This document shows positions 1 to 8,399 of a stretch of 51,006 nucleotides of DNA, in pieces. The stretch is from contig JBNKRV010000019.1 in NCBI GenBank assembly GCA_050296935.1, positions 1-51,006 of the forward strand, in the 5' to 3' direction. Under the pieces are notes generated by a model that was not told the origin of the DNA, searched no databases, and saw only the letters and a list, made by a program, of their open reading frames with translations. The stretch is from Saccharicrinis sp050296935 (GTDB taxonomy: Bacteria > Bacteroidota > Bacteroidia > Bacteroidales > Marinilabiliaceae). The position numbers and the translations under genes were made by a program. Position 1 is the first letter of the stretch; every line of letters begins with the position of its first letter.

Positions 1-142
1 AATTCATAGCTTTTCAGTAAATAATCGATTTACGGCTCTAAATTTTATCACCATAGCTCGCTATGTCTCAAAAATTTATATTGTAAATCAATCATTTACT
101 GAAATTTGAGCTCGCTAATTTTAATCGAACTCAGGTTATTAG
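1..142. repeat. Palindromic repeat element, partial copy cut by the window edge
   Basis: This stretch matches the reverse complement of 40722-40884 almost base for base and ends with the same terminal motif, ATCGAACTCAGGTTATTAG at 124-142 (GGTTAATAG in the other copy). It contains an imperfect hairpin with arms at about 12-33 and 83-104 around the core CATAGCTCGCTATG. The rest of the element should lie left of base 1. It lacks the 21-base tandem duplication seen in the other copy. No coding content is visible. Confidence 0.85.
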
Positions 143-223
143 TCTGGAGTTAAATAATTCGTACTATAAAATGTATTTAATAAATGTGGTGAAGGTTATT
201 GTAATTTCAACATCAGGAAACTT

Positions 224-273
224 TTCAGGTATCAGAAAATCACGGATGACAGGTGGTTTTCCAGATACCTGAA
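224..273. repeat. Inverted repeat downstream of the fuc operon
   Basis: TTCAGGTATC at 224-233 pairs with GATACCTGAA at 264-273, and the pairing continues imperfectly inward. The hairpin lies just past the stop codon of the fucP-like gene at 317. It could end or stabilise the fuc transcript, but no U-run follows on the minus strand, so a terminator role is uncertain. I see nothing else between 143 and 316. Confidence 0.45.
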
Positions 274-316
274 TTTGTTGCTGCTAATTGCAGGGAGATT
301 TGCTGATTTCTTTATA

Positions 317-1633
317 TCAGACACTTACTTGTTCCTGAATACTGTTGCTCAGATTACGAGATGTTCTGTATCCATATATGGCAATAATAATAAAACAAAT
401 AAAGGGTAAGATAAATGAGAAATTTACAGCAGGTAAAAATCCAACCTGTTCCAAATCAATGATACTTCCCTGAATTGGCGGCATAAGAGCTCCTCCAACA
501 ATGGCCATAACTAAACCTGCAGCACCTAAAGTGGCATCTTCTCCAATTCCTTCCAGGGCAATTCCATAAATAGTAGGAAACATAAGCGACATAAATCCTG
601 ATGTAGCAATCAAACAATACAATCCGGGCATGCCTTCAATAAGTATTGCACCAGAGGTAGTTACCATACCGCCTATTGCGAATATCATAAGCAATTTCCT
701 GGAATTGACATACTTCATAATTGCTGTACTAATAAACCTGCTTCCAAGGAAAATACTCATTGCAACCATGTTATACATCTGAGCAGTTGCTTTATCAATG
801 CCAAGGTTATTGGCATATTGAATAATAAAGGTCCAACACATAATTTGTGCAGCTACGTAAAATACCTGTGCAATTACACCTTCTCTATATATCTTATTTT
901 TTATTAAGCGACGAAACGATTTGGCAGGATGTATATGTGTGGCATGACCTGTCTGAGGCATTTTTACCAGTGCGATTACCACTAACATAATAATAACAAA
1001 GATTCCTAATGCTACATATGGATCCCGGATAATCAATAAATCATGTGCGCGCATTCCACTTTTTGTAACTTCGTTTAAAGATGAAAAAATTAATTCGCCA
1101 GCATCATTTCTTTGATGATCAGATTCTAAAGCGTCTAATATTATTTTAGAGGCAACAAACATGCCTAGTAGAGATCCCATTGGATTAAATGCCTGTGCCA
1201 GATTTAGTCTTCGGGTAGAGGTTTTAGTACTTCCTAATGACAGTATAAATGGGTTAGCAATGGTTTCTAAAAAGGCCAACCCAAAGGTAAGAATATACAG
1301 AGATACCAAAAAGAAACTAAACTCCTGATATTGTGCTGCAGGCCAGAATAATAATGCACCAATAGCATAAAGGCCCAGTCCTAGTAATATTCCTTTTTTG
1401 TACGAAAACCTTTGAGCAAATAAGGCAGCAGGTATGGCCATTGTGGCATATCCTCCGTAAAATGCAAATTGCACTAAAGAGGCTTTGGCATTTGAAATTT
1501 CCATTATGGTTTTAAATGCTGCTACCATTGGGTTTGTAATATCATTAGCAAATCCCCATAGGGCAAAAAGACTCGTTATTAACACAAAGGGGAGTAGATA
1601 TTTTTTTTCAACAATTTTTTCTTGATTTGACAT
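317..1633 (-). CDS. fucP: L-fucose:H+ symporter, FucP-type MFS transporter
   Basis: Inner-membrane major facilitator that probably imports L-fucose with a proton. The 438 residues equal the length of E. coli FucP. Near residues 21-35 is the family signature SLFALWGFANDITNP. FLETIANPF and RLNLAQAFNPMG match the segments of E. coli FucP that carry the essential Glu135 and Asn162. At the position of E. coli Asp46 the residue appears to be Asn, which I recall as normal for Bacteroidota homologues. It is the last gene of a tight minus-strand operon, 13 bases after fucU. Another 6-deoxyhexose or hexose substrate is possible, but the neighbouring fucose enzymes favour fucose. Confidence 0.9.
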   Translation of the reverse strand: MSNQEKIVEKKYLLPFVLITSLFALWGFANDITNPMVAAFKTIMEISNAKASLVQFAFYGGYATMAIPAALFAQRFSYKKGILLGLGLYAIGALLFWPAAQYQEFSFFLVSLYILTFGLAFLETIANPFILSLGSTKTSTRRLNLAQAFNPMGSLLGMFVASKIILDALESDHQRNDAGELIFSSLNEVTKSGMRAHDLLIIRDPYVALGIFVIIMLVVIALVKMPQTGHATHIHPAKSFRRLIKNKIYREGVIAQVFYVAAQIMCWTFIIQYANNLGIDKATAQMYNMVAMSIFLGSRFISTAIMKYVNSRKLLMIFAIGGMVTTSGAILIEGMPGLYCLIATSGFMSLMFPTIYGIALEGIGEDATLGAAGLVMAIVGGALMPPIQGSIIDLEQVGFLPAVNFSFILPFICFIIIAIYGYRTSRNLSNSIQEQVSV

Positions 1634-1646
1634 AGAATTGTGGGTT

Positions 1647-2081
1647 TTACAATATTGGAGTGACTCCTTTTTTTAAAATGATATTACCATATTTTGCGGT
1701 TTCTCCTGTTACAACAACAGCAAAAGCCGATTCTGTACGTTTATAAAATTCGTATCGCTCAATTCGTTTAATTGGTGCAACTTGAGGATTAGTAAGGTGT
1801 ATACTATTCATATACGAATGCTCAACTTCCGGATCTAATAAATCTCCTTCAACAGCCTTCATCATGATTAACGGATGATCTACGTATTGATCTAACTCAA
1901 ATAAGGGTAATATGGCTGATAATAAATCAGGTATTTGTATACCGTCTGCTCTGATCACCCTTTTGTTATACCCTTCTGCCGGAAAATGTGCATCTGCAAG
2001 AATGATTTCATCACCATGTCCCATTCTATACAAAATGGACAATAATTCGGGAGATAGTATTGGTGAAATTCCTTTTAACAT
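1647..2081 (-). CDS. fucU: L-fucose mutarotase, FucU/RbsD family
   Basis: Cytoplasmic mutarotase that interconverts the alpha and beta anomers of L-fucose, giving the isomerase its preferred form. At 144 residues it is close to the usual length of about 140. The N-terminal GHGDEIILADAHFP segment (about residues 21-34) holds the conserved His and Asp of FucU/RbsD proteins, and GETAKYGNIILKKGV lies near the C-terminus. It sits 18 bases after the kinase gene and 13 before the transporter gene, so it is surely cotranscribed. RbsD would be the alternative, but the fucose neighbours decide for FucU. Confidence 0.88.
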   Translation of the reverse strand: MLKGISPILSPELLSILYRMGHGDEIILADAHFPAEGYNKRVIRADGIQIPDLLSAILPLFELDQYVDHPLIMMKAVEGDLLDPEVEHSYMNSIHLTNPQVAPIKRIERYEFYKRTESAFAVVVTGETAKYGNIILKKGVTPIL

Positions 2082-2099
2082 GACTGAAAAATTATAAAT

Positions 2100-3575
2100 T
2101 TAATTTATTTTTTTGAATCTTTTATATTTCAGATAAAGTGCTTGATAAACTTTCTGATTACTCGACGGGTTAATTACTTTAGGATGATAATTAATAGCTT
2201 TACGAGCTGTAATGGCTGATTGATAAGCTCCTGCGCCTGAGAATATAAACATAGAAGCTCCCAGCACTGTGGTTTCCTTTTGATCAATTAATTGAATAGA
2301 GCAATTACATACATCTGCCCTTATTTGATTCCAAAGTTGGTTTTTTGATCCGCCTCCAACGCAAATAATGCGTTCAGCTTTAAAGTTTCCTGCAGATTCC
2401 AAAGCTTCTAACCCTTCTCTTAATCGGTAGGCCAGACTTTCAAGAAATGCACGATATAACTGGCTACGACTTGTATTTATCGATATGCCTGTAATGCTAC
2501 CAGCATTAATACCTGTACCGTCATCAAAAAATGCCGGATCAATCATCAGATGATGCGAACCTGGCATTTCTTGTTCAGCCTCCTGAATCATTGTTTCATA
2601 AAGCTTATCTCCTTTTAATTCCGGATAAAAGAGATCAGAAAACCATTCTAAAACACCAGATCCAAGCCAGTTTTGTCCAATATTATAAACACCTTTTATT
2701 GCATCTGCTTCCGTTGTCAGGTTTTTTTCTAATTCCTTTGCCGTGGAAGAAAATGATTTATTACGAGACATTAATATTTCCCACGTGCCTGAACTTAATA
2801 CCGGATGATTCAATTGAGCACCGGAACCGAAAATAGCAAACTGAGTGTCATGTCCGCTTAAAAACACAGGTGTTCCTACAGGAAGGCCAGTTGATTCCGA
2901 CCCCGTAAGATGTATTTCGCCAGCTTTGTCACCAGGTTCTCCTAAAGGACCAAAAATGCTTTTGTTGAGTCCGATGGTATTAAGAATCTTTTCAGAGAAA
3001 TCCCTTTTATTTAAATCAAGCATCATGGAAGTACCTGCCATTGTTGTATCATTTAGCAAGGCTCCGGAAAGTTTGTTAATTAAAAGAGAAGGGATAAAGA
3101 GAAAGCGGTGTGCATTATCAATAATATCGGGCCTGTTTTCTTTAAACCAAATCATTTTATTGATGGTATTAAAAGCATAAGGAAATACACCACTTATTGA
3201 ATAGAGCTCCTTTAGATGGATGTATTTTTCTATGTTTTTAATAATAGGAGTGGTTCTTTGACACTGCCATGAAATGACCGGATAAAGTAATGTTCCCTTT
3301 TTGTCAACAAAAGCACCGTCAACACCAAAGGTGGTAACGGTAACACCGGCAATGCGTTGCAAGTCAATTTTTGAGGTGATAATTTTTGCCGACATACATA
3401 ATTTATCCCATAATTTATCCAGATCCCAAATTCTGCCTTCCTGATAATTCGGATCTTCATCGGTTTCATTAGGTAATGTATGCGATGCTAATATCTGCCC
3501 TGATTTATCTATTGCAATTACCCTGACATTGGTAGCTCCGCAATCGAATACAACGGCTATATCTTTTTCTAACAT
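2100..3575 (-). CDS. fucK: L-fuculokinase, FGGY family
   Basis: Carbohydrate kinase expected to phosphorylate L-fuculose to L-fuculose 1-phosphate. The 491 residues carry the N-terminal ATPase phosphate motif FDCGATNVRVIAID (about residues 10-23), the sugar-contact segment TTFGVDGAF, and SGHDTQFAIFGSGA, whose Asp is the likely catalytic base. A C-terminal glycine-rich CVGGGSKNQLWNQIRADV segment is typical of FGGY kinases. It starts 15 bases after the fucI stop. Rhamnulokinase is the main alternative; the operon context favours fuculokinase. Confidence 0.87.
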   Translation of the reverse strand: MLEKDIAVVFDCGATNVRVIAIDKSGQILASHTLPNETDEDPNYQEGRIWDLDKLWDKLCMSAKIITSKIDLQRIAGVTVTTFGVDGAFVDKKGTLLYPVISWQCQRTTPIIKNIEKYIHLKELYSISGVFPYAFNTINKMIWFKENRPDIIDNAHRFLFIPSLLINKLSGALLNDTTMAGTSMMLDLNKRDFSEKILNTIGLNKSIFGPLGEPGDKAGEIHLTGSESTGLPVGTPVFLSGHDTQFAIFGSGAQLNHPVLSSGTWEILMSRNKSFSSTAKELEKNLTTEADAIKGVYNIGQNWLGSGVLEWFSDLFYPELKGDKLYETMIQEAEQEMPGSHHLMIDPAFFDDGTGINAGSITGISINTSRSQLYRAFLESLAYRLREGLEALESAGNFKAERIICVGGGSKNQLWNQIRADVCNCSIQLIDQKETTVLGASMFIFSGAGAYQSAITARKAINYHPKVINPSSNQKVYQALYLKYKRFKKIN

Positions 3576-3590
3576 GTACTATCTTATTGA

Positions 3591-5378
3591 TTACTTCATT
3601 CCATATAATGATCCGTAGGTACTGCATGCTCTGTAATCAGATGCTTCTTTGTCTTCTCCAAAAGCAGTCCATGCACTAGGTCTGAATATTTTTTCTTCTG
3701 GCACGTTATGCATATTTACAGGAATTCGTAGCATAGAAGCCAATGTAATTAGGTCGGCACCTATATGTCCGTAACTAATGGCTCCATGGTTAGCTCCCCA
3801 GTTTGCCATTACCGCATATACATCTTTAAATGCACCCTTACCTGTTAATTCAGGCACAAACCATGTTGTTGGCCAGGTGGGATTGGTTCTTTCATCCAGA
3901 GTTTTATGTATATCATCGGGTAATTCAACCGTCCAGCCTTCAGCAAGCTGAAGTACAGGGCCTAATCCTTTTACAATGTTTAAACGACACATTGTAACAG
4001 GCATTTCACCAGCTGTTTTAAATTGAGAAGAATACCCACCTCCTCTGAAATATCCACGAACGGCTTGTGGCCATAATGTACTTTCTAAACATTTTCTGAC
4101 TTCATCCTCCTCAATTTCCCAAAATGGTTTCATAGCCGGATTCCCTTCTTTATCTTTTTGTTGAGCAGTGGCATCCAATGTGGTTGAACCTGAGTTAATC
4201 AAGTGGATTATTCCATTTTTTGCAATACCTGTTAAGGTTTTTCCTGAAACACGTTTTACAGCTTCCGGGCTCCAATAAGTTCTTACATCTGAAAATATTT
4301 GGGAGGTATTGGACAATAGGTGACCAAATAACATTGATACACCATTTAAACTATCATTTTCAGTTGCAAAAATAAAAGCCTGACGAATGCCATTCCAATC
4401 AAAAGAGGAGTTAAGGATTGCTTCTGTAAAATCAGCATTAGGTTTATAATCAGTCCATTGTCGTTGTCCCTGAAAACCACCAAGAATAGCATTTCTTCCT
4501 AAACCTTCCTCCCTGTATCCTTTTTCAATTAGTTTAGGATTGCCTATCATCATATCTCGACAAATTAATGTCATTTTTATAACGGTTTCCCATTCTATTT
4601 CTTTACGGGTCTGGTCTGCCTGATCTTCAGGTGTATTTGTGTCTATTCCTTCCTTACAATTCTCTTTAGTCCATATTAAAGCCTTATTAAACTCAGCTTC
4701 ATCATATATTCCTTCATCAATTCGTCGAAGAATCTCAACAGATTCAACAAATTCTGTTCGTATTCCTAAATAATCCTGGAAAAAATTGCTATCTACCATT
4801 GAGCCTGCTATACCCATAGAGCTATATCCGATTGATAAATACGATTTTCCATTCATTTGAGCAACTGCTAATCCCGACTTAACAAACCGAAGTATTTTCT
4901 CCTGTACATCAATCGGTATTCCGGTATCACCGGCATCCTGAACATCTCTGCCATAGATACCAAAAGTGGGAAGTCCTTTTTGTGAATATCCGGCTAATGC
5001 TGCAGCAAGATATACAGCCCCCGGACGTTCAGTTCCATTAAATCCCCAAACAGCTTTGGGTATTAAAGGATCTGTATCCATTACTTCTGTTCCATAGCAC
5101 CAACAGGGTGTAACTGTTAAAGATACTTCAACACCTTCACTTTTGAATTTATTGGCACACATGGCGGCTTCAGCTACCCCTCCAATGCAAGTATCTGCTA
5201 TTACACATTCTACTTTTTCTCCACCAGGAAACCTAAGGTTTTCCTCAATGAACTTAGCAGCCGCTATTGCCAATCCCATAACCTGTGATTCTAAAGACTC
5301 GCGTACTCCGTTTTCTCTACCATCTATAACAGGTCTGATGCCTACTTTTGGTAAATTTCCGATTAATCTATATCCCAT
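3591..5378 (-). CDS. fucI: L-fucose isomerase
   Basis: Cytoplasmic Mn2+-dependent aldose-ketose isomerase converting L-fucose to L-fuculose. The 595 residues compare with 591 in E. coli. The three metal ligands are recognisable: Glu340 in FATENDSLNG, Asp364 in FSDVRTYW and His531 in GANHGAISYGH. The Glu-Asp spacing of 24 equals that of E. coli FucI (337 and 361), and all three ligands are offset by 3. It is the first gene of the operon, divergent from an AraC regulator across a short intergenic region. No fuculose-1-phosphate aldolase is present in the window. Confidence 0.95.
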   Translation of the reverse strand: MGYRLIGNLPKVGIRPVIDGRENGVRESLESQVMGLAIAAAKFIEENLRFPGGEKVECVIADTCIGGVAEAAMCANKFKSEGVEVSLTVTPCWCYGTEVMDTDPLIPKAVWGFNGTERPGAVYLAAALAGYSQKGLPTFGIYGRDVQDAGDTGIPIDVQEKILRFVKSGLAVAQMNGKSYLSIGYSSMGIAGSMVDSNFFQDYLGIRTEFVESVEILRRIDEGIYDEAEFNKALIWTKENCKEGIDTNTPEDQADQTRKEIEWETVIKMTLICRDMMIGNPKLIEKGYREEGLGRNAILGGFQGQRQWTDYKPNADFTEAILNSSFDWNGIRQAFIFATENDSLNGVSMLFGHLLSNTSQIFSDVRTYWSPEAVKRVSGKTLTGIAKNGIIHLINSGSTTLDATAQQKDKEGNPAMKPFWEIEEDEVRKCLESTLWPQAVRGYFRGGGYSSQFKTAGEMPVTMCRLNIVKGLGPVLQLAEGWTVELPDDIHKTLDERTNPTWPTTWFVPELTGKGAFKDVYAVMANWGANHGAISYGHIGADLITLASMLRIPVNMHNVPEEKIFRPSAWTAFGEDKEASDYRACSTYGSLYGMK

Positions 5379-5443
5379 GATTATATTTGTTTAATCAATT
5401 TAGTTAAGTAATATGTTGAAGTAAAGTTGTTTATATTTTTTAT

Positions 5444-5473
5444 TTTGGCAAATGTTTAATAATGTTAAATTTG
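5444..5473 (+). promoter_or_regulatory. Bacteroidota-type promoter for the fuc AraC regulator
   Basis: TTTG at 5444-5447 and TAAATTTG at 5466-5473, separated by 18 bases, match the Bacteroidota housekeeping consensus (TTTG near -33, TAnnTTTG near -7). Transcription would then start near 5480. That lies downstream of the ATG at 5452 and upstream of the ATG at 5497, so it bears on the choice of start codon. Confidence 0.55.
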
Positions 5474-5496
5474 TATCTGATTTAAACATTTGTAAA

Positions 5497-6411
5497 ATGT
5501 ATAATTATCGTAAATCCCCGGATAAGGGAGATCCTTCAGATGTGATTCAATTGATTCCCGGTTTTAATTTACAACTTCATTGTTGTAGGTATTGGTGGCT
5601 GAAGAACTGGGAATTTAATGAGCTGTCATTTCCTTATTGGCGAATTTATCACAATAGTTATCAAGGGGCGGTTGTAAATTACAATGGGAAGGAATATGCT
5701 TTGTCTCCGGATAAAATTGTGATGATTGCGCCTAACACTTCATACTCAACCCGATTATATAATCATCAAATACCAGCATCCGGTTATTCTTTGATTGGAG
5801 GTAGAATTAATTCGGAATTTTCAGAAAAGAAAGCTATTGCAGAACGTTATATGCTACATCTGTTTATTCACTTTAATATTGGAATGCCATATGATAATAT
5901 TTTACCGGGTATTTTTGAATATGATATAACGGATCACCTAAAGGAAAAACTGGAGGTTATCAAAAAGCATTTAAATTATGAGCATGCCAGGTTTAGTTTT
6001 TATTCGAGTCTGGCGATACAATCTTTAGTTGGAGATTTGTTACAATCATTACCGGAGGATCAATGGAACCTGATAACGAGAGATTCTCGTATCCTGAATA
6101 TTTTATCTTATATAGAAAATAACCTCAGCAGTAATTTAAATAACCCTGTTTTAGCAAAGCATGCCAGGTTAGCAACCAATGCATTTACAAGACTATTTAC
6201 TCAGAAAGTTTGTATGCCACCACAAATTTATGTAAGAAAAAAACGTATTGAAAGAGCTTGTATTTTATTACATCATTCTAACTTATTAATTGATGAGGTT
6301 GCCACACAAACAGGTTTTGCCGATCGTTATCACTTTTCGAGAGTTTTTAAGGCGCAAACCAATTTATCGCCAGCCTTCTATAAAAAAGGTTTTGGCTTAA
6401 AACAGAATTGA
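5497..6411 (+). CDS. AraC-family regulator of the fuc operon
   Basis: Probable L-fucose-responsive activator of the divergent fucI operon. The N-terminal part is a cupin-like sensor domain (LQLHCCRYWWLKNWEF; SFPYWRIYHNS), and the last 100 residues form the double helix-turn-helix AraC domain, ending in VATQTGFADRYHFSRVFKAQ. An in-frame ATG at 5452 would add 15 residues. I prefer 5497 for two reasons: a good promoter (5444-5473) would start transcription after 5452, and the paralogue at 48842 begins at the equivalent place relative to a shared DPS(D/G)V motif. The two regulators are clear paralogues. Confidence 0.82.
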   Translation: MYNYRKSPDKGDPSDVIQLIPGFNLQLHCCRYWWLKNWEFNELSFPYWRIYHNSYQGAVVNYNGKEYALSPDKIVMIAPNTSYSTRLYNHQIPASGYSLIGGRINSEFSEKKAIAERYMLHLFIHFNIGMPYDNILPGIFEYDITDHLKEKLEVIKKHLNYEHARFSFYSSLAIQSLVGDLLQSLPEDQWNLITRDSRILNILSYIENNLSSNLNNPVLAKHARLATNAFTRLFTQKVCMPPQIYVRKKRIERACILLHHSNLLIDEVATQTGFADRYHFSRVFKAQTNLSPAFYKKGFGLKQN

Positions 6412-6456
6412 ATACATGTTGTGTCTTTAAAATCATTAGTTTATATCGAGTGAATT

Positions 6457-6479
6457 AAGTATATCAGTATACTTTTTTA
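6457..6479 (+). terminator. Weak hairpin with T-run after the AraC gene
   Basis: AAGTATA (6457-6463) and TATACTT (6468-6474) flank the 4-base loop TCAG, and a short T-run follows. It lies 46 bases after the AraC stop codon. The stem is short and AT-only, so an operator is also possible. Confidence 0.35.
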
Positions 6480-6553
6480 TGCTTTAAGTTCTCTATATGC
6501 CGAAGAGGTTAAGGAAAAACTTAAAACAATATTCATGTATGTTTGTTTATAAA

Positions 6554-6569
6554 TTTAAGGAAGCTTAAA
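6554..6569. promoter_or_regulatory. Candidate DtxR/MntR-type operator
   Basis: TTTAAGGAAGCTTAAA is an inverted repeat (TTTAAG, 4 bases, CTTAAA) 22 bases upstream of the first DtxR-family gene. Its size and layout resemble the TTAGGTTAGCCTAA-type boxes bound by iron- or manganese-dependent DtxR regulators, so autoregulation is plausible. The match is by eye only. Confidence 0.35.
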
Positions 6570-6591
6570 AAATAAATTAAACATATTTGAA

Positions 6592-7251
6592 ATGTCTGTT
6601 TCTATCGAAAACTTTGTTAAGGTAATATATATCCAATATCAACTTACAGGATCAGGTACACGTCCTGGAACATTGGCCAGATTGCTTAGTATTACTAATG
6701 CTGCAGCAACTGATATGGCACGAAAACTTTCAGCGAAAAATTTGGTGAATTACACAAAGTATAAAGAATTATCATTAACGCCCAAAGGAAAGAAACTTGC
6801 ATTAAACATTATTCGAAGACATAGAATATGGGAATCTTATTTGTACAACACATTAAAACTGTCATTGCATGAAATACATAGAGAGGCAGAAGAATTAGAA
6901 CATCATGCATCAGATTTTTTGATTGATAAAATCTATGATTTTTTAGGAAGACCATCAAAAGATCCGCATGGAGATCCAATTCCGGATAAACAAGGTGTAA
7001 TATCTTCAGGAATCCATAATAAACCTTTATCTGAAGCCAAACCACAGAATGTTTACGAGATCAGTCGGTTGTCAGGTTCCGACAAAGAGTTTTTTGATTT
7101 CTGTAATTCAAATCATTTAAATATCGGAGCTAAACTGGAAGTGAAAAAACAGTATCTTCAGAATAAAATGACTGAAATAGAAATAAATAGGACAAAAATA
7201 TTACTCAATGAAGAGTTTACAAATGCCATTCATGTAAAACTGGTAAGTTGA
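6592..7251 (+). CDS. Metal-dependent transcriptional regulator, DtxR/MntR family
   Basis: Soluble 219-residue iron- or manganese-responsive repressor. Residues 1-75 form the winged helix (TLARLLSITNAAATDMARKL is the helix-turn-helix). Residues 76-135 form the metal-binding dimerisation domain, with His77 and Glu81 (RHRIWES), His96 and the Glu/His cluster 98-105 (REAEELEHH), and the family hallmark DPHGDPIP at 124-131. The C-terminus (about 150-219) looks like a degraded SH3/FeoA-like domain. It stands 92 bases before the membrane-anchored paralogue and the feo genes, so it is the likely regulator of the cassette. Metal identity cannot be settled from sequence; the feoB neighbours favour iron. 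Confidence 0.88.
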   Translation: MSVSIENFVKVIYIQYQLTGSGTRPGTLARLLSITNAAATDMARKLSAKNLVNYTKYKELSLTPKGKKLALNIIRRHRIWESYLYNTLKLSLHEIHREAEELEHHASDFLIDKIYDFLGRPSKDPHGDPIPDKQGVISSGIHNKPLSEAKPQNVYEISRLSGSDKEFFDFCNSNHLNIGAKLEVKKQYLQNKMTEIEINRTKILLNEEFTNAIHVKLVS

Positions 7252-7343
7252 TCTGATTCTATCTGTCAAAAGAAATCAGAGTTATACTTTGTATAGCTAT
7301 CACAAATAAAATTTACAATTGATAATAAACTAAAATTAAACGA

Positions 7344-8399
7344 ATGAAATTATTATCTGTAGTACTTCTACAATCAGGGATGATGCTCTTAACTGGTATA
7401 ATTATACTGGCAGTTATCTTTTGGGTATTTTGGCCGAAGAAAGGATTGTTAGCTAAATTTTCGTTGATGAAAATGAACAATCATAGAGTACATATGGAAG
7501 ATGCTTTAAAATATTTGTTTGATTGTGAATATAATAAGAGTATCTGTAATATGAATAGTATTGCCGGTAATTTGAATATATCAGACGATGAGGCGAGTCA
7601 ATTAATTGTTCGATTAGATGCCCTGGGATTAATCACAATGAAGGAGCAAAATATAGTTCTGACAGATACCGGTAGATCCTATTCTCTCAGAGTAATTAGA
7701 ATACATAGGGTTTGGGAAAGATATTTGGCAGATGAAACAAGTACTGCTCAAGCTGATTGGCATATCGAAGCTGACCGTTTAGAACATATTGTTACACATG
7801 AGGATACAGAAAAAATAGCGGCTCAATTGGGGCATCCTGTTTATGATCCTCATGGAGATCCTATTCCTACCGTTGAAGGAGAATTACCTGAATTGAGAGG
7901 AAAACCATTGAGTCAGTTAGATGAAGGGGAATCTGCCAGAATTATACATATTGAAGATGAACCGCGTAATATTTATGAACAACTCGTTGTATTGGGTTTA
8001 TATCCGGGAATGAACGTATATGTAACAGATGTTGATCAGGGAAAAGTAACTTTTGCTGCTAATGGTGATGAATGTACGCTAACACCTCTGTTTGCTGCAC
8101 AAATAACGGTGGAACAATTACAGCAAACGGTTCCGGTTAAAACAGATTATGATTTATTATCCAATTTAGAGATTGGAGAAGAAGCAGAAGTTGCAAGTAT
8201 TTCTCCTAATTGCCGCGGGCAGCAGAGGAGGAGATTAATGGATTTGGGCATTGTACCTGGTAGTTTAATCTCGGCTGAAATGAAAAGTGCTTCTGGTGAT
8301 CCTGTTGGTTATCGGGTTATGGGTACCACAATTGGAATACGAAAGCAACACGCTGAAATGATTTTTATTAATAAAAGAAGCAAAAAACATAATGAATAA
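7344..8399 (+). CDS. Membrane-anchored DtxR-family regulator fused to FeoA
   Basis: A composite 351-residue protein. Residues about 10-31 form one hydrophobic transmembrane helix ending in WPKK. Residues 45-118 are a DtxR winged helix. Residues 119-175 are the metal-binding dimerisation domain, with His121, Glu125, His140, Glu142, Glu147, His148 and DPHGDPIP at 168-175. Residues about 187-258 are a first SH3/FeoA-like domain, and 269-343 a second that resembles true FeoA most closely (LEIGEEAEV; RRRLMDLGIVPG). Its stop overlaps the feoB GTPase start by 8 bases, implying translational coupling. It may serve as the FeoA subunit, an iron sensor at the membrane, or both. No separate feoA gene is nearby. 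Confidence 0.85.
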   Translation: MKLLSVVLLQSGMMLLTGIIILAVIFWVFWPKKGLLAKFSLMKMNNHRVHMEDALKYLFDCEYNKSICNMNSIAGNLNISDDEASQLIVRLDALGLITMKEQNIVLTDTGRSYSLRVIRIHRVWERYLADETSTAQADWHIEADRLEHIVTHEDTEKIAAQLGHPVYDPHGDPIPTVEGELPELRGKPLSQLDEGESARIIHIEDEPRNIYEQLVVLGLYPGMNVYVTDVDQGKVTFAANGDECTLTPLFAAQITVEQLQQTVPVKTDYDLLSNLEIGEEAEVASISPNCRGQQRRRLMDLGIVPGSLISAEMKSASGDPVGYRVMGTTIGIRKQHAEMIFINKRSKKHNE

